A model generated the notes under the pieces. It saw only the letters and a program-made list of their open reading frames with translations, was not told where the DNA came from and searched no databases. Below are positions 38,590 through 49,627 of a DNA stretch of 64,000 nucleotides, in pieces. Both the position numbers and the translations under genes were made by a program. Each line of letters begins with the position of its first letter. Within the stretch, counting starts at the first letter, position 1. The stretch covers positions 1 to 64,000 of the forward strand of contig JADKFD010000106.1 in NCBI GenBank assembly GCA_016717705.1, read 5' to 3'. Source of the DNA: Rhodanobacteraceae bacterium (GTDB lineage Bacteria > Pseudomonadota > Gammaproteobacteria > Xanthomonadales > SZUA-5).

Positions 38590-38642
38590 CGCCACAACGC
38601 TTGTCCAACCCTGATCCCTGTCAACGAATCGGAGTCCCAATC

Positions 38643-39872
38643 ATGAATCGCACCCTGCTCGCCATCGCCCTGATCGCCGCCACCTCGTACGCTCAAGCCG
38701 CCAGCTACACCTATCAAGGCTCACTGGAAGACGGCGGCAAACCCGCCGACGGCCTGTACGACGTCCAACTGAGCGTGACTGATGCCGCCGAGCGTCCGCT
38801 GGCAGCAGCGGTAACGCTGTACGGCGTCAAGGTCACCAAGGGCCAGTTCTCGACCGCCGTCGACTTCGGCGTGGATTTGTCCCAATACGGCGAGCTGCAG
38901 CTGAAGGCCGCGGTGCGCCAGGGCGGTGGCGAGTTCATCGCCCTCGACCAGCCGACCTCGATCAATCTCGCATCCCCGCAAGGCGGGCTGTGCTGGGAAG
39001 TCGGCGGCAACATCGGTGTGCCCGCCGGAGCAATCATCGGCACCAACAACGTCAACGATGCCTCACTGACCGCACTGCGCTCGCGTGGCAACGATATCCT
39101 CTACGTGCGCGGTACCAGCGGCGGCGTGGAACAGAACGGATCTTCTGCCAACGGCACGGGGGCAGCTGCCTGGAATGCCTCGACGGCGGCTGGCGCCAAC
39201 AGTTTCACCGCGGTAAACGGCAGCACCGGTGTCAATGCCAGCAATACCGTGGTGTTTGCCGACGGCAGCACCGGCACCTTCTCGTCGAACGCCCCGAATC
39301 AGTTCCTGGTGCGCGCCGACGGCGGCATCCTGATGAACACCAATGCCACGCCGTCGAACAATGACGACTTCACCATCGGCACGCGCCCGACCTCCGGCGA
39401 CGCCGACGCCGATCTGGTCCTGCGCACGCGCTCCGGCAAGTTCGGCCGCTTCTATGTGCACGACTCCGACAACGCCTTCCACATGTCGGTAATTCCGACC
39501 GGCGCCAACTTCCTCGAGACCACCGCCAACGGTGCGCGGCTCACCGCCGGCGGCACCTGGACCAACGGCTCCTCGCGCCTGTTCAAGGAAGGCTTCGCGG
39601 CGATCGATGTGGGCGACGTGCTCAGCAAGGTGGTGTCGATGCCGATCACCCGCTGGACCTACCGCAACTCCTCCGAAGGCGCCCACGTCGGCCCGATGGC
39701 CGAGGACTTCCAGGCCGCTTTTGGCCTCGGCAGCGACGATCAGCACATCGCGACGGTCGACGCCGATGGTGTGGCACTCGCCGCCATTCAAGGCCTGAAC
39801 GAGAAACTGGAAGCGGAGAACGCCGCACTCAAGGCGCGCCTGGCGGCCATCGAAGCGCAGCTCGGGCTGTAA
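38643..39872 (+). CDS. secreted protein with a C-terminal S74-type intramolecular chaperone domain
   Basis: Seen: 409 residues; signal peptide MNRTLLAIALIAATSYAQA; a beta-rich N-terminal domain (ASYTYQGSLEDGGKPADGLYDVQLSV); a repetitive Ser/Asn/Gly/Thr middle (GTNNVNDASLTAL, TAVNGSTGVNASNTVVF). At the end, SSRLFKEGFAAIDVGDVLSKVVSMPITRWTYRN, GPMAEDFQAAFGLG and DADGVALAAIQGL are the hallmarks of the peptidase S74 chaperone domain, followed by a coiled coil (EKLEAENAALKARLAAIEAQL). Family knowledge: in phage tail spikes this domain aids trimerisation and cleaves itself. Here a trimeric surface fibre is inferred; it is a bacterial, not phage, context. A strong hairpin follows. Confidence 0.8.
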   Translation: MNRTLLAIALIAATSYAQAASYTYQGSLEDGGKPADGLYDVQLSVTDAAERPLAAAVTLYGVKVTKGQFSTAVDFGVDLSQYGELQLKAAVRQGGGEFIALDQPTSINLASPQGGLCWEVGGNIGVPAGAIIGTNNVNDASLTALRSRGNDILYVRGTSGGVEQNGSSANGTGAAAWNASTAAGANSFTAVNGSTGVNASNTVVFADGSTGTFSSNAPNQFLVRADGGILMNTNATPSNNDDFTIGTRPTSGDADADLVLRTRSGKFGRFYVHDSDNAFHMSVIPTGANFLETTANGARLTAGGTWTNGSSRLFKEGFAAIDVGDVLSKVVSMPITRWTYRNSSEGAHVGPMAEDFQAAFGLGSDDQHIATVDADGVALAAIQGLNEKLEAENAALKARLAAIEAQLGL

Positions 39873-39882
39873 CCCGGACAGT

Positions 39883-39910
39883 CACGGGGGCGCCCGAAAG
39901 CGCCCCCGTG
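39883..39910 (+). terminator. strong GC hairpin after the S74-domain gene
   Basis: CACGGGGGCGC-CCGAAA-GCGCCCCCGTG: an 11-bp perfect stem with a 6-base loop, 10 bases after the stop at 39872. No T-run follows, but stability and position fit a transcription terminator. Confidence 0.8.
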
Positions 39911-40079
39911 AGCTCCTGGCGTCGTTCCGGATTCTGTCCCGGAAGCCAGGTGTCCTGTGTAGCTGCATCGATCGCGTTGGCGGCAAGGCCGTGCCGGGCG
40001 TCGCGCGTAACCGCCTTTGGGCACGGGCGGATACCCAGGACGCGCGTGCCCGGCCTACTCCGGACCAGCCGCACGCCGT

Positions 40080-40145
40080 GGTAGCGCGGCTCCGGCGCGC
40101 GCGCTGTCGGGCTGTGCCAAGACGCCCGTTCGCGCCGGCGCCGCG
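40080..40145. repeat. type C GC-rich repeat, copy 1
   Basis: GGTAGCGCGGCTCCGGCGCG at 40080-40099 and CGCGCCGGCGCCGCG at 40131-40145, about 30 bases apart. The same two blocks with the same spacing recur at 58365-58432. The blocks can pair, giving a long hairpin. It lies in the 420-bp gene-free stretch 39873-40292. Confidence 0.6.
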
Positions 40146-40175
40146 GGGTCTCCGGCGAGGCCTGATCGGGGAATT

Positions 40176-40226
40176 GATTCGGGACACCCGGTGATTCGGG
40201 ATCATCGGTGATGCGGGACAGCCGGA
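40176..40226. repeat. three tandem 17-bp repeats
   Basis: GATTCGGGACACCCGGT, GATTCGGGATCATCGGT and GATGCGGGACAGCCGGA directly adjoin one another. They sit about 65 bp downstream of the DedA-like gene's stop. No gene overlaps. Confidence 0.7.
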
Positions 40227-40292
40227 AAATCGATCGCCCCGCTGTTGCCTGCGGGCGTCAGGTGAGTGTCGGGAGTCGCGGTCAGGGTGCAG

Positions 40293-40871
40293 TCAACGCG
40301 ACATTTCGATCCAGTAGCCCGCATAGATCCCGATCCACGCGGCGGCCCAGCCCAGACGCACCCATCTGGGCCGCCAACGTGTGCGCAGCCATCGCGCCAT
40401 CGACCATGCAACGGTCGCCGACAGGGTGAAGCGAACGATTCGCCCCGGCAGCGTCCAGGCGACGAAAGTAGCGAGCGACATGATTTCCGGCGCCTGCACC
40501 GCAAAGATCTTGTACGGCACGCCGCTGAACGAGCCGATCAGGATTCCGAGCCCTCCATGCGCCGCCGACAGCTCAGCGGCAAACGCGAACAATCGCTGCG
40601 GGACGAAAGGCACTGCGTCGACCAGAGCCCGGGCGGCCGCCGGCTCGTGCTGCGACCACAGATACATCGCGGCGCCACCGATGCAGGCGCCGGTCAGGCT
40701 GCCTGCGACTGCGAACAGCGCCAGTCGGCCGCTGCGCAATGCACATGCGCTGATCAGCACATCGGGCACGACGAAGAAGAAGCTCGCCTCGGCCAGGCCC
40801 CAGGCGAGCCCGGCGAAGGCTGCCAGGAGAACCAGCCATCGGTCTGCAATGTTTGCGTCCACGCCGCGCAT
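40293..40871 (-). CDS. DedA/VTT-like inner-membrane protein
   Basis: Seen: 192 residues with five or six hydrophobic segments: WLVLLAAFAGLAWGLAEASFFFVVPDVLISAC, LALFAVAGSLTGACIGGAAMYLW, GGLGILIGSFSGVPYKIFAVQAPE, LATFVAWTLPGRIVRFTLSATVAWSMARWL. The pattern of an acidic residue in the first helix (AEASFFF), a G-x-x-x-G region, and the SGVPYKIFA re-entrant-like loop followed by a PGR-x-x-RF motif is that of DedA/YqaA relatives. Family knowledge: DedA proteins influence lipid-carrier recycling and membrane homeostasis. ATG at 40871 is preferred over a longer upstream frame. A perfect 18-bp palindrome lies 29 bp upstream. Confidence 0.7.
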   Translation of the reverse strand: MRGVDANIADRWLVLLAAFAGLAWGLAEASFFFVVPDVLISACALRSGRLALFAVAGSLTGACIGGAAMYLWSQHEPAAARALVDAVPFVPQRLFAFAAELSAAHGGLGILIGSFSGVPYKIFAVQAPEIMSLATFVAWTLPGRIVRFTLSATVAWSMARWLRTRWRPRWVRLGWAAAWIGIYAGYWIEMSR

Positions 40872-40899
40872 GCCCTCGTCGCCGGATCGAAGCCAGGGA

Positions 40900-40917
40900 G
40901 TTCTGCGGCCGCAGAAC
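40900..40917. promoter_or_regulatory. perfect 18-bp palindrome upstream of the DedA-like gene
   Basis: GTTCTGCGGCCGCAGAAC, without mismatch or spacer, 29 bp upstream of the start at 40871. Candidate dimeric repressor site or part of the 5' leader. It lies in the 417-bp divergent gap 40872-41288. Confidence 0.4.
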
Positions 40918-41028
40918 TTGTTCACAGGGTCCCTGGCCGCTGGGAAGCCGACGCCGGCGCGGCGCGCAGCAACTGGCCGATTGCCGGGAAGGCAAGCGGC
41001 CACTGAATTTCCGACAGCAGAACCCGTT

Positions 41029-41088
41029 CGTATACCTGTCGTTATCGCGCCAGCGCCCGAGAGCGCTCCTCTGCGCGCAAGGTATACG
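41029..41088. promoter_or_regulatory. widely spaced 9-bp inverted repeat in the divergent gap
   Basis: CGTATACCT at 41029-41037 and AGGTATACG at 41080-41088 are exact reverse complements 42 bases apart; the sequence between is GC-rich and partly self-complementary (GAGCGCTC). It could be a long RNA hairpin or paired operator. No gene is seen in the gap, which also carries a weak CTCACCGAAA copy at 41181. Confidence 0.35.
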
Positions 41089-41288
41089 ACTGAGGCTTGT
41101 GCGCGATACGGGGCTGGTGTCTTCGTGGTCGCCGGTCGAAGGAACTGGTTGCGGCGGATCGCGACGGAGCTGAGCTGAGCTCACCGAAAGGCGCCAACTG
41201 TAACAATCGGCCTGCACAAATCCTTCCTTCGCGCGTAACATCCATGCCGCAGAGTGGGGATTCTGCAATTCGACTGGGGAGTCGATCC

Positions 41289-44200
41289 ATGAAGTTACGA
41301 GCGCTTTCAATCGCGTTCGCGGGCATGCTGTTGCCGGCGATCGCATTCGGCCAGATGGATTTGGCCAAAGTCATCCATCCGGACCACACCGAGTTCGACG
41401 CCGCGATCATGGCGCCGTTCCAGAGCAGCGACAAAGCCGGTGCGCGCCAGATCCGCCTCGATTTCAGTTTCCTCGATGCCAAGTCGCGCGTCGCCGCGCA
41501 ATGGCGCCTTGAACTGATCGCCGCCGACGGCCGCGCCGTCACCGAATGGTTTGGCCAGACGCCGCTGAAGGCGGGCAAGGCACGCGAGGTGATCGGCTGG
41601 AGTGGCACCGACGCCGATGGCCAGACGCTGCCGGCCGGCTACTACACGCTGCGCCTGAGCGCCGCGCCAGGTCTGGCGGTCAGCAAGAGCGCCGACATCG
41701 GAGCGACCGTCGCCGCCGCGCTGAGTGGCGAAGAATTCCATGTGCAGGAACAGGACATCCAGATCGGCGTGGTGCCGGCGGCGCGCATGCCGGCGTTCCA
41801 GCCGCTGCCGGTCGGCCGCAATGGCGAGAAGTCGCGGCCGGCGACCTCCAGCCTGCCGTACACCATCTATTTCGGCAATTTCCATGCGCAGACCAATCAT
41901 TCGGACGGCGGCGCCGCGGTCGGCGCCTGCGGTGGTTCGGAAGTGCCGCAGGGCGGCACGGTCGATCCGACCGGTGCCTACACGATGATGCGCACGCAGG
42001 CCGGTGGCGACTTCATGCTCGCCTCCGAACACAACCACATGTACGACGGCTCGACCGGCACCAACAGTGCCGCCAACCCGACCACCGCCAACAATCTGTT
42101 CGCCTCCGGCAAGAGCCAGGCAGCGGCCTTCAACAGCGCCAATCCCAGCTTCCTGGCCTTGTACGGCCTGGAGTGGGGCGTGATCAGCAACGGCGGCCAC
42201 TTGAATCTGGTCAATCCCTCCGGCCTGGTGGCCTGGGAAAAGAACGCCAGCGGCCAGTTGATCGGCCAGTTCGAAGTCGCCAAGAACGATTACGCGGCGC
42301 TGTACACGCTGATGAACGCGCAGGGCTGGGTGGGTCAGTTCAACCACCCGTCGACCAGCCAGTTCAAGATCGGCACCACCGGCATGGCCTACAACGCCAA
42401 CGGCGCCAATGTCATGGTGCTCGCGGAAATCCTCAATTCCAGCGCGTTCTCGACCAATACGACCGAGACCGAAACCAGCCGTTCGACCTATCCGGGCGCC
42501 TTCAACCTGCTGCTCGAACGCGGCTACAAGGTCGCGCCGAGCACCGATCAGGACAACCACTGCGCCAACTACGGCTTGTCCTACCGCAACCGTACCGGCG
42601 TGCTGCTGCCGACCGGCACCGCGCTCAACGAAGCCAATTTCGTCACCGCACTGCGCGCGCGTCGCGTGTTCGCCGCGGAAGACAAGAACGGCCAGCTGAT
42701 CCTGACCGCCAATGGCAACATCATGGGCGGCACCTACAGCAACTCCGGCGCGCTGACTCTGAACGCCCTGCACGCCAGCACCAACGGCCAGACCGTGCAG
42801 CGCGTGCAGTTCTTCGAGGGCGTGCCGGGTCGCAATGGCACCGTGACCCAGCTCACCGAAGGCAGCGGCAGCTACACCTTCACCCCGGCGGCCGGCGCGC
42901 ACTTCTACTACGCACTGGTCACCCAGACCAATGGCGACCGCTTCTGGAGCGCGCCGGTGTGGATCAACCAGGGCACTGGCGGTGGCGACACCACGCTGCC
43001 GATCGCCTCCGCCAGCGTCACCGGCACCAGCGGCACGATCACCCTGAACGCCACCGCCAGCGATAACGTCGGCGTCACCAATGTCGAGTTCCTGATCGAC
43101 AGCGTCTCGCGCGGGTCCGACACCACCAGCCCGTACAGCCTGGCCTTCAACTCCGCGACGCTGAGCAACGGCACGCATTCGCTGGTGGTCAAGGCCTCCG
43201 ATGCGGCCGGCAATATCGGCACCTCGACGGCGGTCAGCTTCTCGGTCAGCAACACGGTGCCGGACACCACCTTGCCGACCGCATCGGCCAGCGTCACCGG
43301 CACCAGCGGCACGATCACGCTGAACGCCAGCGCCAGCGATAACGTCGGCGTCACCAATGTCGAGTTCCTGATCGACAGCATCTCGCGCGGCAGCGACACC
43401 ACCAGCCCATACAGCCTGGCCTTCAACTCGGCGACGCTGAGCAACGGCACGCATTCGCTGGTGGTCAAGGCCTCCGATGCGGCGGGCAATATCGGCACCT
43501 CGACCGCAGTCAGTTTCACGGTCAGCAACACGATATCGACCACCTTCACCGAGACCGAGTCCAACGGCACCGCCGCCACCGGCAATGTCGTCGGCCGTTC
43601 GTTCACGGCCATCGAAGGCACCATGGGCAACACCACCGACAAGGATTTCTTCGCGATCAGCCTGAACGCGAACGAGACTCTGAAGGTCGATATGACCGGC
43701 GGCCCCAGCGGCAGCGACTATGACCTGTATCTGGTCGACAGCGCCGATGCCACGCTGGTGAGTTCCACCGGCGGCACCAGCACCGAGACCGTGAGCTACG
43801 CCAACGGCGCCAGTGCGCGTACCGTCTACGCCAAAGTCATCAGCTATGCGGGCAGCAGCACCACGGTGGTCTATCGGCTGGCACTGACCTACACCGCCGG
43901 TGGCAGCGCGGCGGTCGAGAAGGTGGTCAACGGCGGCTACGAGAGCGGCGCCAGTTCCTGGACCGATGCGCAGAGCACGATCACCAACAGCAGCAGCCGC
44001 CCGGCGCGCAGCGGCAGCTACAAGGCCTGGATGTGCGGTTACGGCGCGGCCTCGAACGACACGCTGTACCAGACGGTGACCATCCCGAGCACGGCGACGG
44101 AAGCCAACTACACGTTCTGGACGCGCATCGATACCGCCGAGACCACCACCACTTCGGCCTACGACACCCTGCGCGCCGAAGTGCGCAGCAGCACCGGCAC

Positions 44201-44378
44201 GCTGCTGACCACGCTGGCGACCTACTCGAACCTCAACAAGTCGACCAGCTACGTGCAGCGCAGCTTCAGTCTGCTCGCCTACAAGGGACAAACGGTGCGC
44301 CTGAACTTCAATTGCACCGAAGGTTCCACGCTGCAGACCTCGTTCGTCATCGACGACGTCAGCCTGCTGACGCGCTGA
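41289..44378 (+). CDS. secreted PHP-fold (CehA/McbA-like) metallohydrolase with two Ig-like domains, a PPC domain and a C-terminal beta domain
   Basis: Seen: 1029 residues; signal peptide MKLRALSIAFAGMLLPAIAFG; a FlgD-like beta region (about 40-150); then a PHP-type domain about 195-500 with YFGNFHAQTNHSDGG (metal ligands), MLASEHNHMYDG, LYGLEWGVISNGGHLNLV, GWVGQFNHPS and STDQDNHCANYG. Two nearly identical 92-residue Ig-like domains follow (567-750), then a PPC domain (ETESNGTAATGNVVG ... DYDLYLVDS) and a final lectin-like domain (VVNGGYESGASSWTDAQS ... FVIDDVSLLTR). Family knowledge: PHP proteins hydrolyse phosphoesters. Inferred: extracellular phosphoesterase; the neighbouring gene is an alkaline phosphatase. 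Intact. Confidence 0.85.
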   Translation: MKLRALSIAFAGMLLPAIAFGQMDLAKVIHPDHTEFDAAIMAPFQSSDKAGARQIRLDFSFLDAKSRVAAQWRLELIAADGRAVTEWFGQTPLKAGKAREVIGWSGTDADGQTLPAGYYTLRLSAAPGLAVSKSADIGATVAAALSGEEFHVQEQDIQIGVVPAARMPAFQPLPVGRNGEKSRPATSSLPYTIYFGNFHAQTNHSDGGAAVGACGGSEVPQGGTVDPTGAYTMMRTQAGGDFMLASEHNHMYDGSTGTNSAANPTTANNLFASGKSQAAAFNSANPSFLALYGLEWGVISNGGHLNLVNPSGLVAWEKNASGQLIGQFEVAKNDYAALYTLMNAQGWVGQFNHPSTSQFKIGTTGMAYNANGANVMVLAEILNSSAFSTNTTETETSRSTYPGAFNLLLERGYKVAPSTDQDNHCANYGLSYRNRTGVLLPTGTALNEANFVTALRARRVFAAEDKNGQLILTANGNIMGGTYSNSGALTLNALHASTNGQTVQRVQFFEGVPGRNGTVTQLTEGSGSYTFTPAAGAHFYYALVTQTNGDRFWSAPVWINQGTGGGDTTLPIASASVTGTSGTITLNATASDNVGVTNVEFLIDSVSRGSDTTSPYSLAFNSATLSNGTHSLVVKASDAAGNIGTSTAVSFSVSNTVPDTTLPTASASVTGTSGTITLNASASDNVGVTNVEFLIDSISRGSDTTSPYSLAFNSATLSNGTHSLVVKASDAAGNIGTSTAVSFTVSNTISTTFTETESNGTAATGNVVGRSFTAIEGTMGNTTDKDFFAISLNANETLKVDMTGGPSGSDYDLYLVDSADATLVSSTGGTSTETVSYANGASARTVYAKVISYAGSSTTVVYRLALTYTAGGSAAVEKVVNGGYESGASSWTDAQSTITNSSSRPARSGSYKAWMCGYGAASNDTLYQTVTIPSTATEANYTFWTRIDTAETTTTSAYDTLRAEVRSSTGTLLTTLATYSNLNKSTSYVQRSFSLLAYKGQTVRLNFNCTEGSTLQTSFVIDDVSLLTR
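42987..43538 (+). repeat. tandem 276-bp repeat encoding two Ig-like domains
   Basis: Units 42987-43262 and 43263-43538 are nearly identical at DNA level (few scattered differences), including many synonymous positions. Each encodes DTTLP..ASASVTGTSGTITLNA... to VSFxVSNT. This implies recent duplication or gene conversion. Confidence 0.9.
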
Positions 44379-44389
44379 GAGCGCCCAGT

Positions 44390-44418
44390 CGGCGATCCGG
44401 AAGCGATCCGGATCGCCG
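44390..44418 (+). terminator. 12-bp perfect hairpin after the PHP-domain gene
   Basis: CGGCGATCCGGA-AGCGA-TCCGGATCGCCG, starting 12 bases after the stop at 44378. No T-run. Its outer part shares CCGGATCGCC with the hairpins at 11130 and 30622. Confidence 0.75.
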
Positions 44419-44535
44419 GCTGGTTCAGGGACGGCGCGGGTGCCCTCGAAGTCGAGTTTGCACGACTTGGGTTCTGGGCGCCGATAGCGACTGTCATCAT
44501 CGACGGGGAACATGGGGCAGGTCCCAGGTTGCCCG

Positions 44536-46250
44536 ATGTCGATGGCCCAGTCCCGCAAGTTGATTGCCACAGTCCCCGCCGTGTTGCTCGCCGCCTGCGC
44601 GAGCGCGCCATCCTCGCTATCGCAGCCCGCGGCCCTGCCTGCACCACAGGTCGCGATCGAAGTGCCGGCCATTGCGCGACCGCAGGGCGAAAGCTCGGCC
44701 TGGTGGTTTCTGTCCGGTGCCGCTGCGGCCGCCGAGCGCGGTGCAGCGCGCGGCCGCGCGCGCAACCTCGTGCTGTTCGTCGGCGATGGCATGGGCATGA
44801 CCACCGTCGCAGCCGCGCGCATCCTCGAGGGCCAGCGCATGGGCGCACCCGGCGAGGAACACCGGCTGGTGTTCGAGGATTTCCCGCACACTGCGTTCTC
44901 GCGCACCTACAACACCGACCGCCAGACGCCGGATTCCGCCGGCACGATGACCGCAATGGCCACCGGGGTGAAGACGCGCATGGGCGTGCTCGCCGTAGGA
45001 CCTTCCGCAGCGCGCAGCGATTGCGTGGCGCCGCGGCCGGCGACGAGTTGGTCAGCCTGCTCGAAATCGCCAAGCTCGCCGGCCTTTCCACCGGCATCGT
45101 GACCACCACGCGGATTACCCACGCCACGCCGGCTGCCACTTATGCCCGCACGCCGGAGCGCAACTGGGAAGATGACGTCACGCTGGGACCGGCGGCCGCG
45201 GCGGCCGGGTGCAAGGACATCGCGGTTCAATTGGTCGAGCCACGCCTGGGCCAGGGTCCCGACGTGGCATTCGGCGGCGGTCGCGACCGCTTCCTGCCGC
45301 GCGAAGCCGGCGGCGCGCGCGGCGACCACCGCGACCTGATCGACGAGTGGCGCACACGCAGCGGTGGCCGCTACATCGAGGACGCGGCAGCGCTCGGTGC
45401 GCTCGATCCCGCCGACCGCCTGCCCTGGCTCGGCCTGTTCGCGCATGATCACTTGCAGTTCGAGCACGATCGCCTGCGGAACGCGCCGTCGGAACCCAGC
45501 CTCGCCGATCTCACGCGCGCGGCGATCGGGCGCCTGTCGCGCGATCCAGAGGGCTTCGTGCTGCTGGTCGAAGGCGGGCGCATCGACCATGCGCACCACT
45601 TCGGCAATGCCCACCGGGCGCTCACCGACACCATTGCCATTTCCGATGCCGTGCGCGCGGCGCTTTAGCTGGTCGATCTCGACGACACCCTGGTGGTCGT
45701 CACCGCCGACCATTCGCACGTGTTGACGTTCGCCGGTTACCCTTTGCGCGGCAATCCGATCCTCGGCCTGGTGCGCGGTGTCAGTGGCGAAGACACGCCG
45801 GAGGGCCCTTACGCCGTCGACTCGCTGGGCCTGCCCTACACCACGCTGTCTTACGCCAACGGCCCCGGCTACAGCGGTGCCTCCGACCGCCAGCCCGAAG
45901 GCGCCAAGCGCTATCGGCATGAATTCAGCGCGATGGCGCCGATCCGCGCCGGTCGTCCCGATCCAGGCACCGTCGATCCCACCGACCCTGACTTCATGCA
46001 GGAAGCAAGCGTGCCGCTCAAGGATGAAACCCACGGCGGTGAAGACGTCCCGGTGTACGCCACCGGCGCCGGGGCCGCGGCTTTTCGCGGCAGCCTGGAA
46101 CAGCACGTGCTGTTCCACCTGATGCTGCAGTCCACCCCGCGCCTGCGCGAACGCCTGTGTGCAGCGGGCCTGTGCGACGCGCAGGGCATTCCGGTCCGGG
46201 TGCCGCGACCAGCTGCCCTCGATGGCCGCAGAAACACCGACAACAGGTAG
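44536..46250 (+). pseudogene. lipoprotein-type alkaline phosphatase (PhoA superfamily) with a frameshift and an in-frame amber codon
   Basis: Seen: a lipoprotein signal (ATVPAVLLAACAS); metal site VLFVGDGMGMTT; nucleophile Ser in TPDSAGTMTAMATGVKTR; STGIVTTTRITHATPAATYA; metal ligands in LLVEGGRIDHAHHFGNAHRAL and VVTADHSHV. The frame changes near 45030 (GPSAARSDC / AAAGDELVSLLEIAKLAG). A TAG at 45666-45668 interrupts AVRAAL-stop-LVDLDDTLVVVTADHSH, after which the same frame continues to 46250. Family knowledge: hydrolyses phosphomonoesters in the periplasm to release phosphate. An exact Pho half-site CTGTCAT is at 44491-44497, 38 bases before the chosen start. The stop would remove a metal-binding half-site. 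Confidence 0.8.
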
Positions 46251-46332
46251 GCCGCGCTGCCCAAGGCCGCGATTTCCGGGGAGAGTCCTGGTTACCCCCA
46301 GGTACGCTGGTTCGCGCATCGGACATTCGGAC

Positions 46333-46443
46333 GTAGGTCACGTTGGCCGCGTTGCGGCCTACGTGACAGCGCCGAGAGTCACCTAGTCTGCTGCGCAGAC
46401 AACGTGACCTACGTTCACGGACTTAGGGCATGTTCGGCAAGAG
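46333..46443 (-). repeat. composite repeat copy B3: 35-10-35 inverted repeat plus end module
   Basis: Arms 46333-46367 and 46378-46412, each 35 bp with a 10-base loop, exactly the geometry of copy B2. The right arm contains GTCTGC-GCA-GCAGAC, the left GGCCGC-GTT-GCGGCC, so the inner hairpin has changed on both sides by compensating bases. GTTCGGCAAGAG at 46432-46443 is the reverse of the CTCT..CCGAAC end module. Fills much of the 313-bp gap 46251-46563. Confidence 0.85.
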
Positions 46444-46563
46444 CGGCGCACCATAGGTGAAAGATCTCGACATCCAGCGCGAAACCATCGCCGCGCAATC
46501 GCGAGTGCTGCGGCAACCGTGCTATCAAGCGGCCTTCGTTCAACACCACAAAGGAAATTCTGC

Positions 46564-46884
46564 ATGTCGATTGATCTCACGAGCCTGTCTGTCGCCGAAC
46601 TTGATCAGCTCATTCGTGACGCGGGTGCTCGGATCGAACTGGTCAAGCGCCAGCAATACGCGCAGCTCAAGCGAAGTCTGGAGGCGCAAGCCCGCGAAGC
46701 GGGTTTTGACGTGTACCAGCTGTTCAACATCGATCGATCCGAGGGCAGCAAGCGCGTTGCCGTGTCGACCTACCGCAACCCGAAAGACCCCGAACAGACC
46801 TGGGCAGGTATCGGCAAACGCCCCGAGTGGATCCGCGCCGCGATCAACGCGGGCGAGTCGCTGGACTCGATGAGAATCGCCTAG
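46564..46884 (+). CDS. H-NS-family nucleoid protein
   Basis: Seen: 106 residues; AAGGAA 9 bases before the ATG; N-terminal coiled-coil oligomerisation region (SVAELDQLIRDAGARIELVKRQQYAQLKRSLEAQARE, about 8-44); C-terminal DNA-binding domain with STYRNPKDPEQTWAGIGKRPEWIRAAINAG, matching the H-NS motif YRNP..P..TW.G.G..P.W. Family knowledge: binds AT-rich curved DNA and silences foreign genes. In this GC-rich genome it may act on acquired segments. An upstream in-frame extension to 46519 has no support. Intact, monocistronic, with repeat B3 just upstream. Confidence 0.9.
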   Translation: MSIDLTSLSVAELDQLIRDAGARIELVKRQQYAQLKRSLEAQAREAGFDVYQLFNIDRSEGSKRVAVSTYRNPKDPEQTWAGIGKRPEWIRAAINAGESLDSMRIA

Positions 46885-46895
46885 GTCAGGGCCCT

Positions 46896-49623
<2,728 letters not shown>

Positions 49624-49627
<4 letters not shown>

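Noticed and set aside
38643..39872. Phage tail fibre from a prophage
   Set aside because: Despite the S74 chaperone domain, it starts with a Sec signal peptide and has no phage genes around it.
39883..39910. Attenuator or riboswitch
   Set aside because: The hairpin follows the S74-domain gene's stop and precedes no plus-strand gene; a plain terminator fits better.
41307..44906. A 1199-codon open frame on the minus strand
   Set aside because: Antisense to the PHP-domain gene, whose plus-strand frame has signal peptide, domains and hairpin terminator. Long antisense frames are expected at this GC content.
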